NCBI GenBank assembly: GCA_003165615.1
Contig: PLWR01000704.1
Location: 15,365 to 24,742, forward strand
Reading direction: 5' to 3'
Source of the DNA: Acidobacteriota bacterium
GTDB lineage: Bacteria; Acidobacteriota; Terriglobia; UBA7540
Length of the DNA stretch: 9,378 nt
Shown here in pieces: positions 5,405-9,378 of this stretch (the first letter of the stretch is position 1; each line of letters opens with the position of its first letter). The position numbers and the translations under genes were made by a program. The notes under the pieces were generated by a model. It was not told where the DNA came from, searched no databases, and saw only the letters and a program-made list of their open reading frames with translations.

Positions 5405-5553
5405 CGAGTTTCGAGCTGATCGACCTGAACATCATTTCCGTTGACATGGCGGCGCACCTCATGTGGATGAGGGAATGCCCGAGGTGCGCAGCGTGTATCG
5501 CAAAAGTGCAGTCTTCCGATGCTTGGAAATGTTTCATCTGCGGATGGGACTAG
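5383..5553 (+). CDS. 56-residue zinc-ribbon-like small protein
   Basis: The frame runs from ATG 5383 to TAG 5551 with a second TAG directly behind. The C-terminal half carries C32-P-R-C35 (with C38 nearby), then fourteen residues, then C50-F-I-C53-G-W-D at the very end: a treble-clef or ribbon-type zinc site with the WKCxxCGWD ending common in small zinc ribbons. The N-terminal 30 residues look helical and contain several methionines. GAGGTG at 5371-5376, six bases before the ATG, within AGGAGAGGTGG, is a strong ribosome binding site. The gene ends 49 bases before the AsmA-like start on the same strand, so cotranscription is possible. The role is unknown; such ribbons bind nucleic acid or protein partners. 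TATAAA at 5321-5326 might be its -10. Confidence 0.65.
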   Translation: MGALQNVASFELIDLNIISVDMAAHLMWMRECPRCAACIAKVQSSDAWKCFICGWD

Positions 5554-5602
5554 TAGCCCAGGCCTCGGGTGATAATAGGCGTACCGTGGGAGCGTCAAAT
5601 CA

Positions 5603-7237
5603 GTGATGGTGAAGAATTCCAGGAATTCCAAACGCCGCGGCGCCGCAAGGGTCCTCAAGCCGGGACCGTGGTGGGCGCCGGGACGCTGGTGGCTGATTAT
5701 GGGAGGGTCGTTCATCGTCATCGCCGCCAGCGTGGTGATCGTGCTGGCCAGCAAATGGCCCTACACGCAGCAGGCTGTCACCAAGGCGCTACAGGACCGG
5801 TTCGCCCGAACCGTCCAGATCCGCAGCTTCCGCAAAACCTACTTTCCCCCGGGGTGCGTGGCTGAAGGGGTCAGTTTCCTGCACCGGAAACGTGCGGGCC
5901 TGCCACCGCTGATCACCGTCCAGACCTTGATCATTCGCGGAAGCTACAATGGCCTTTTACGGATTCACCCGCGCCTGGATGAGGTCGAGGTGAAGGGGTT
6001 GCACGTTACCATACCGCCGCCGAGTGCGAGTGGCCAGCCGTCTCCTGTAATGCCGTTGACGACCAGCACCACGGGCGCTTCCATCACGATTGGCGAGATC
6101 AAAACGGATGGCGCGGTGTTGGAGTTTATGCCCCGGCAGCCGGGCCAGGAACCTTTCCAGCTGAAGATTCATCGGTTGACATTGGAAAACGTCGGTGAGA
6201 GCGGTGTCATCCCCTACCATGCAACCTTGTTCAATTCTGAGCCGCCAGGGGAAATCCGGTCGGATGGGGCGATCGGCCCCTGGAATGAGGATGACCCCGG
6301 CAGCACTCCGGTGACAGGTTCGTATACTTATGAGCACGCGAACCTGGCCATGTTCGAGGGTGTCTCCGGTACCCTATCGTCCCAAGGCAAGTTCAGCGGC
6401 ACCATCGGCCATATTGATACGAACGGCGAAACCGACGTGCCCGACTTCCGTGTATCCGGAAGCAGCCACACCGTTCACCTGACTTCGAAATTCCAGGCGG
6501 TCGTGGATGGAACGAATGGAGACACCCTTCTTCAGAATGTGGAGGCGCACTTTCAGCGAACCACGGTGACTTCGAAGGGCAGCGTAGCCGGACACGCCGG
6601 CCAACACGGAAAAACCGTTCGGCTGGAGATGGCCGTGAAGGAAGGCCGCATTGAGGATTTGTTGTCACTCTTTACGGAAGAGAAACGCCCGTCATTGACC
6701 GGCAGTATCAATCTGACCGCGAAAGTACAGGTGCCGCCGGGGCCGCCGGGGTTCTTGCGGAAACTCAATCTTGACGGTAGTTGCGGCATTGGCAGCGGAC
6801 ACTTCGCGAACCCGGACGTCCAGCAGCCGGTGGATGCATTAACCGAGAGCGCGCGCGGCGAGAACAAGCAGCAGCAAGCCGAAGACCCGGAAACAGTGCT
6901 CTCGCAGCTTGGCGGGCAGGTCTCGGTGAAAAATGGCGTTGCCACTCTGTCCAACGTCTCCTTCACCGCTCCCGGCACGCGCGCGGAGATTCAAGGCACC
7001 TATAGCCTGACGGACCGAAAAGTTGAACTCCATGGAATTTTGTACACCAACGGAAAGCTGGCTGACACCACGTCGGGATTCAAAGCGCTGGTGCTGAAGG
7101 CCATCGGTCCACTTCTGAAACAGAAGTCCGTTACGGTGGTCCCCTTCGCAATTACCGGCACATCGTCCAAGCCTTCTTTCGCCCTGGATTTCACCGCAAA
7201 ACGCCGGGAATCCGCCCTCCTCGCGCCCCGCCTGTGA
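5603..7237 (+). CDS. AsmA-like membrane-anchored envelope protein
   Basis: The 544-residue product has a basic, Trp-rich N-terminus and one membrane helix at about 30-50, then a long extracytoplasmic part rich in beta strands. LQDRFARTVQIRSFRKTYFP (63-82) and LIIRGSYNGLLRIHPRLDEV (109-128) match the start of AsmA-type proteins. The C-terminal section from about 430 (GGQVSVKNGVATLSNVSF, then GTYSLTDRKVELHGIL and VVPFAITGTSSKPSFALD) matches the AsmA-like C-terminal region. AsmA relatives form long hydrophobic-groove bridges implicated in lipid movement between inner and outer membranes; that role here is inferred. Start choice: GTG at 5603 is directly followed by ATG at 5606. GGGAG at 5588-5592 lies 10 bases from the GTG and 13 from the ATG, which slightly favours GTG. 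The protein is shorter than large AsmA and TamB proteins. Confidence 0.8.
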   Translation: MMVKNSRNSKRRGAARVLKPGPWWAPGRWWLIMGGSFIVIAASVVIVLASKWPYTQQAVTKALQDRFARTVQIRSFRKTYFPPGCVAEGVSFLHRKRAGLPPLITVQTLIIRGSYNGLLRIHPRLDEVEVKGLHVTIPPPSASGQPSPVMPLTTSTTGASITIGEIKTDGAVLEFMPRQPGQEPFQLKIHRLTLENVGESGVIPYHATLFNSEPPGEIRSDGAIGPWNEDDPGSTPVTGSYTYEHANLAMFEGVSGTLSSQGKFSGTIGHIDTNGETDVPDFRVSGSSHTVHLTSKFQAVVDGTNGDTLLQNVEAHFQRTTVTSKGSVAGHAGQHGKTVRLEMAVKEGRIEDLLSLFTEEKRPSLTGSINLTAKVQVPPGPPGFLRKLNLDGSCGIGSGHFANPDVQQPVDALTESARGENKQQQAEDPETVLSQLGGQVSVKNGVATLSNVSFTAPGTRAEIQGTYSLTDRKVELHGILYTNGKLADTTSGFKALVLKAIGPLLKQKSVTVVPFAITGTSSKPSFALDFTAKRRESALLAPRL

Positions 7238-7273
7238 GGCGCTATAATTTTCGCGGAATTCAAAGTTGAGCGG

Positions 7274-7314
7274 GTAGCCACAGTCAGCGAAGTTCTGACT
7301 GTGGGTTCTTCCCC
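7274..7314 (+). repeat. REP-like palindromic unit, copy 1
   Basis: The unit begins GTAGCCA and contains a perfect 10-bp stem, CCACAGTCAG (7278-7287) with CTGACTGTGG (7295-7304), and loop CGAAGTT. It ends in GGTTCTTCCCC. It lies 36 bases past the stop of the AsmA-like gene. A second copy lies in inverse at 7349-7391. Confidence 0.7.
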
Positions 7315-7348
7315 TGATGACGGGATTCAGCCTGGGGGCATCGGGCAT

Positions 7349-7391
7349 GGGAAAAGCCCACGGTCAGGACTTCACTGACCGTGATGGCTAC
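7349..7391 (-). repeat. REP-like palindromic unit, copy 2, inverted
   Basis: Read on the minus strand this unit starts GTAGCCATCACGGTCAGTGA, continues AGTCCTGACCGTGGGCTTTTC and is aligned with copy 1 along its full length. The 9-bp stem is CACGGTCAG (7359-7367) with CTGACCGTG (7375-7383). An A-T pair of copy 1 is a G-C pair here, so the stem is kept while the sequence changes. Two extra bases sit at the outer edge. It lies 26 bases from the stop of the GH106-like gene. Confidence 0.7.
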
Positions 7392-7417
7392 ACCATCCGC
7401 TGTGGACAATCAAGTCC

Positions 7418-9378
7418 TCAAATTTCGAACTCAATCTCCTCCGCGAACACAAGTCTAACCGGTCCGATCAATCCCGCCGGGGGGATATTTTCCGCCCCGT
7501 ACTCACGCGAGAGGAAGTAGTACCACTGCTGGCGCTCGTTGTAGCTGCCGTACTTTTCCTCGCTTTTAATCGCCCACTCCGGCAGCTTCAATCCCGCCAC
7601 GTAATTGATCAGCCGGTTGCTGACGCGCACTTCGATAAAATTGTTGCCCGGCTTCACCAACTTGCTCACGTCGTGCAGGTGGGGACGCTTCCAAGTGACG
7701 CCTGCCGCCTGACTGTTCAGCCAGACCTTGGAAGCGTCCGCCACGGTTCCCAGGTCGAGCGTGACGCGCCGTCCCTTCTCCAGCAAGACGGGCGGGAGTT
7801 CAAACTCCAGTTCATAGCGCGCCGTACCGGAGAAGTTCCGCGTGTCGGCATCGTCGCTCCAGGAGTGCAGCACGCCCATCTTCTTCACCAGCTTGTCAAA
7901 CTTATAGGCCTGGAACGTCACCAGCCATTCCCCCGAGATTTCCATGGGCGCGGGCAGGTCCTTGACGAGTTGTTCTTTTCGTCCCGCCTTCGCGGCCCCA
8001 CCGGTGCGGATGTAAATCGTTCCGTTGTCAGCCGTCGTGCAGATGACCTTCCCTTCTCCCGCCACGGTAACGGCATCGGCGTTGGTCTCCACCACGTGCG
8101 CCGGCTCCGGAGCGTTCGTGAAGATGTAGAACACTGACTCGCGCGGCTTCAGGTGGAAGGGAATTCGCACGCCGCGATCCTCCACGCGGTAGTTGGCGAG
8201 GGGCTTCATTTCGCCGGTCTCCGCATCCCAAAGCTCCACGCACTTGCGGTCCGTGCGGAAGAGAGCGGAGTTCTCCTGGTCAAGGTCGCTGTTGTTGGTC
8301 ACGAAATAAACGTCCGCGTCATCCACGCGCCGGTGCAGGTGCACAACCGCGTCGGCAGGCTTCTGGAGCGCGAAGTCCGGCTGCAAGTGTTCGCGCAGAA
8401 TCTTGGGCAAATCGGTTTCGGAGCGCAGCAGAATCGCTTCGCCCTGGCCGTACTTGTTGCGCACAATGGCCTCGCGAATCGGAATGGCCCCGAACATTTC
8501 CGCCACGATGCTCTGCACTTTGGCGTCGTTCTCCTCAAAGCCGGTGAACCCGGTGGAATACTCCGGCAGGCGTTCGATGGCGATCACCACGCCGCCCGCC
8601 CGGCAGAAGTCGCGCACGCGTTCCAGACTGCGGAGCGGCATGTACATCATGCGCGGCAGAATCAGCACCGAGTGCTCCATCTTCTCGATGACCAGCTTGC
8701 CGTTCTCCAGGCTCGACCGCTCCACCAGCACCTGATCGTTGAGGAAGTTGAAATCGAAGCCATTGTGGACGACCAGCGGCACGATATCGCCCCACTTGAT
8801 GACCGTCTGCGGGTCCCAATCCCCGTTTGTCGCCGGAGCCATCTTGCACCAGGAATCCTCAACGGGTGAAAGGATGGCAATATCGCCCACAAACCGTCCC
8901 TGCGAAAGCAGCGAGCAGCAGCGGCCTACGTAAGAGGAGAACTGGTTGTAGTACTGCCACCACGGCTCCGTGTGCCGGATCACCGAGGAGGCAAACATCT
9001 CGTGGAAGGGTTCGGTCTCGTCGTTGGGGTCGTTGTAGGTATACCCGTGATTGATGATCTCCTGGTAGCCGTCGCGCAATCCCGGGTCGAGAACCGACTT
9101 CAGGATTTCTAGGTTCACAACATAACGCCAGGAACTGGGGTAGCCCGGCGCACTCAGGAAGGTGAAGCTTTCCGCTGACGTCATGGGCTTGCCATAGATG
9201 TGGGCGGAACTGGTGGCCAGCTTGCGGTGCACGGAAATCTGCGGCTCGCGCAGCGTCACCTGCTCCCCCTCGCCAATCGAGTTGCACGCGTAAGATTGCA
9301 GCAGCTCGCCCACGCTGCCGTGGGATTGCACGCGTGAGAGCAGGTTGTTCTGCTCGCACCATTCCCGCAGCGGGATGA
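7418..9378 (-). CDS. GH106-like glycoside hydrolase (alpha-L-rhamnosidase family), N-terminus outside window
   Basis: The frame is open to the right edge with no convincing start, so 652 C-terminal residues are visible. They begin LREWCEQNNLLSRVQSHG and go on through IGEGE, SSAHIYGKPMTSAESFTFLS (about 56-75), EIINHGYTYND, EPWWQYYNQFSSYVGRCCSL, LLSQGRFVGDIAIL and PVEDSW. This order matches family GH106, whose known members release terminal alpha-L-rhamnose from plant polysaccharides or glycosides by inversion. After about residue 475 comes a galactose-binding-like beta-sandwich domain (ISGEWLVTF, then ARYELEFELP, VTLDLGTVADASKVWLN, and the ending GLIGPVRLVF). A Glu in SAESFT is a conserved candidate active-site residue, but I cannot confirm it. 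A signal peptide would lie outside the window. The internal GTG at 9331 is unlikely to be the start, because homologous sequence continues upstream of it. Rhamnose specificity is inferred from the family. Confidence 0.85.
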   Translation of the reverse strand, partial: IPLREWCEQNNLLSRVQSHGSVGELLQSYACNSIGEGEQVTLREPQISVHRKLATSSAHIYGKPMTSAESFTFLSAPGYPSSWRYVVNLEILKSVLDPGLRDGYQEIINHGYTYNDPNDETEPFHEMFASSVIRHTEPWWQYYNQFSSYVGRCCSLLSQGRFVGDIAILSPVEDSWCKMAPATNGDWDPQTVIKWGDIVPLVVHNGFDFNFLNDQVLVERSSLENGKLVIEKMEHSVLILPRMMYMPLRSLERVRDFCRAGGVVIAIERLPEYSTGFTGFEENDAKVQSIVAEMFGAIPIREAIVRNKYGQGEAILLRSETDLPKILREHLQPDFALQKPADAVVHLHRRVDDADVYFVTNNSDLDQENSALFRTDRKCVELWDAETGEMKPLANYRVEDRGVRIPFHLKPRESVFYIFTNAPEPAHVVETNADAVTVAGEGKVICTTADNGTIYIRTGGAAKAGRKEQLVKDLPAPMEISGEWLVTFQAYKFDKLVKKMGVLHSWSDDADTRNFSGTARYELEFELPPVLLEKGRRVTLDLGTVADASKVWLNSQAAGVTWKRPHLHDVSKLVKPGNNFIEVRVSNRLINYVAGLKLPEWAIKSEEKYGSYNERQQWYYFLSREYGAENIPPAGLIGPVRLVFAEEIEFEI

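Noticed and set aside
7243..7248. Perfect TATAAT on the plus strand just after the AsmA-like stop
   Set aside because: No -35 or TG extension at the right distance and no gene downstream on that strand, so a promoter is not supported, although transcription into the palindromic pair cannot be excluded.
8153..8869. A 238-codon plus-strand frame antisense to the GH106-like gene
   Set aside because: It is a shadow frame in GC-rich coding sequence with His/Val/Arg-rich composition and no domain.

Overview
The window looks like a chromosomal segment of a GC-rich soil-type bacterium, most likely an acidobacterium. This is an inference from three things: the repeat style of the intergenic DNA, the pairing of a Tat-exported sugar isomerase-like protein with a GH106-type glycosidase, and the general protein style. 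No marker gene fixes the taxon.

Layout, left to right. Positions 53-192 hold a 140-bp intergenic element with inverted ends. Positions 219-1187 (minus) encode a Tat-exported TIM-barrel sugar isomerase/epimerase-like protein. The 637-bp gap that follows is not empty: on the minus strand it holds a complete miniature transcription unit, with a promoter, nested dyads over the promoter and leader, a very strong ribosome binding site, a 10-codon lysine-rich ORF and an intrinsic terminator. Positions 1825-3606 (minus) encode an MltD-like lipoprotein lytic transglycosylase with two LysM domains and a clear promoter at 3680-3709. A plus-strand tRNA-Leu(UAA) lies at 3848-3936. Just beyond it, in the opposite orientation, is a decayed tyrosine-recombinase fragment (4013-4279) carrying an in-frame stop, which suggests an old integration event at the tRNA gene. 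Positions 4454-5224 (minus) encode an RlmA-type 23S rRNA guanine-N1 methyltransferase that appears to be transcribed without a leader. On the plus strand follow a possibly broken small ORF (5260-5404), a 56-residue zinc-ribbon protein (5383-5553) and an AsmA-like membrane-anchored protein (5603-7237). Between the convergent ends of the AsmA-like gene and the last gene sit two inverted copies of a roughly 40-bp palindromic repeat (7274-7391), resembling a REP/BIME pair. Positions 7418 to the right edge (minus) hold the C-terminal 652 residues of a GH106-like (alpha-L-rhamnosidase family) glycoside hydrolase; its N-terminus lies outside the window.

The genes do not form one pathway. The isomerase-like protein and the GH106 enzyme fit plant or microbial polysaccharide use, the transglycosylase and AsmA-like protein belong to the cell envelope, and the methyltransferase and tRNA belong to translation. 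The least explained part is the miniature transcription unit at 1456-1657.
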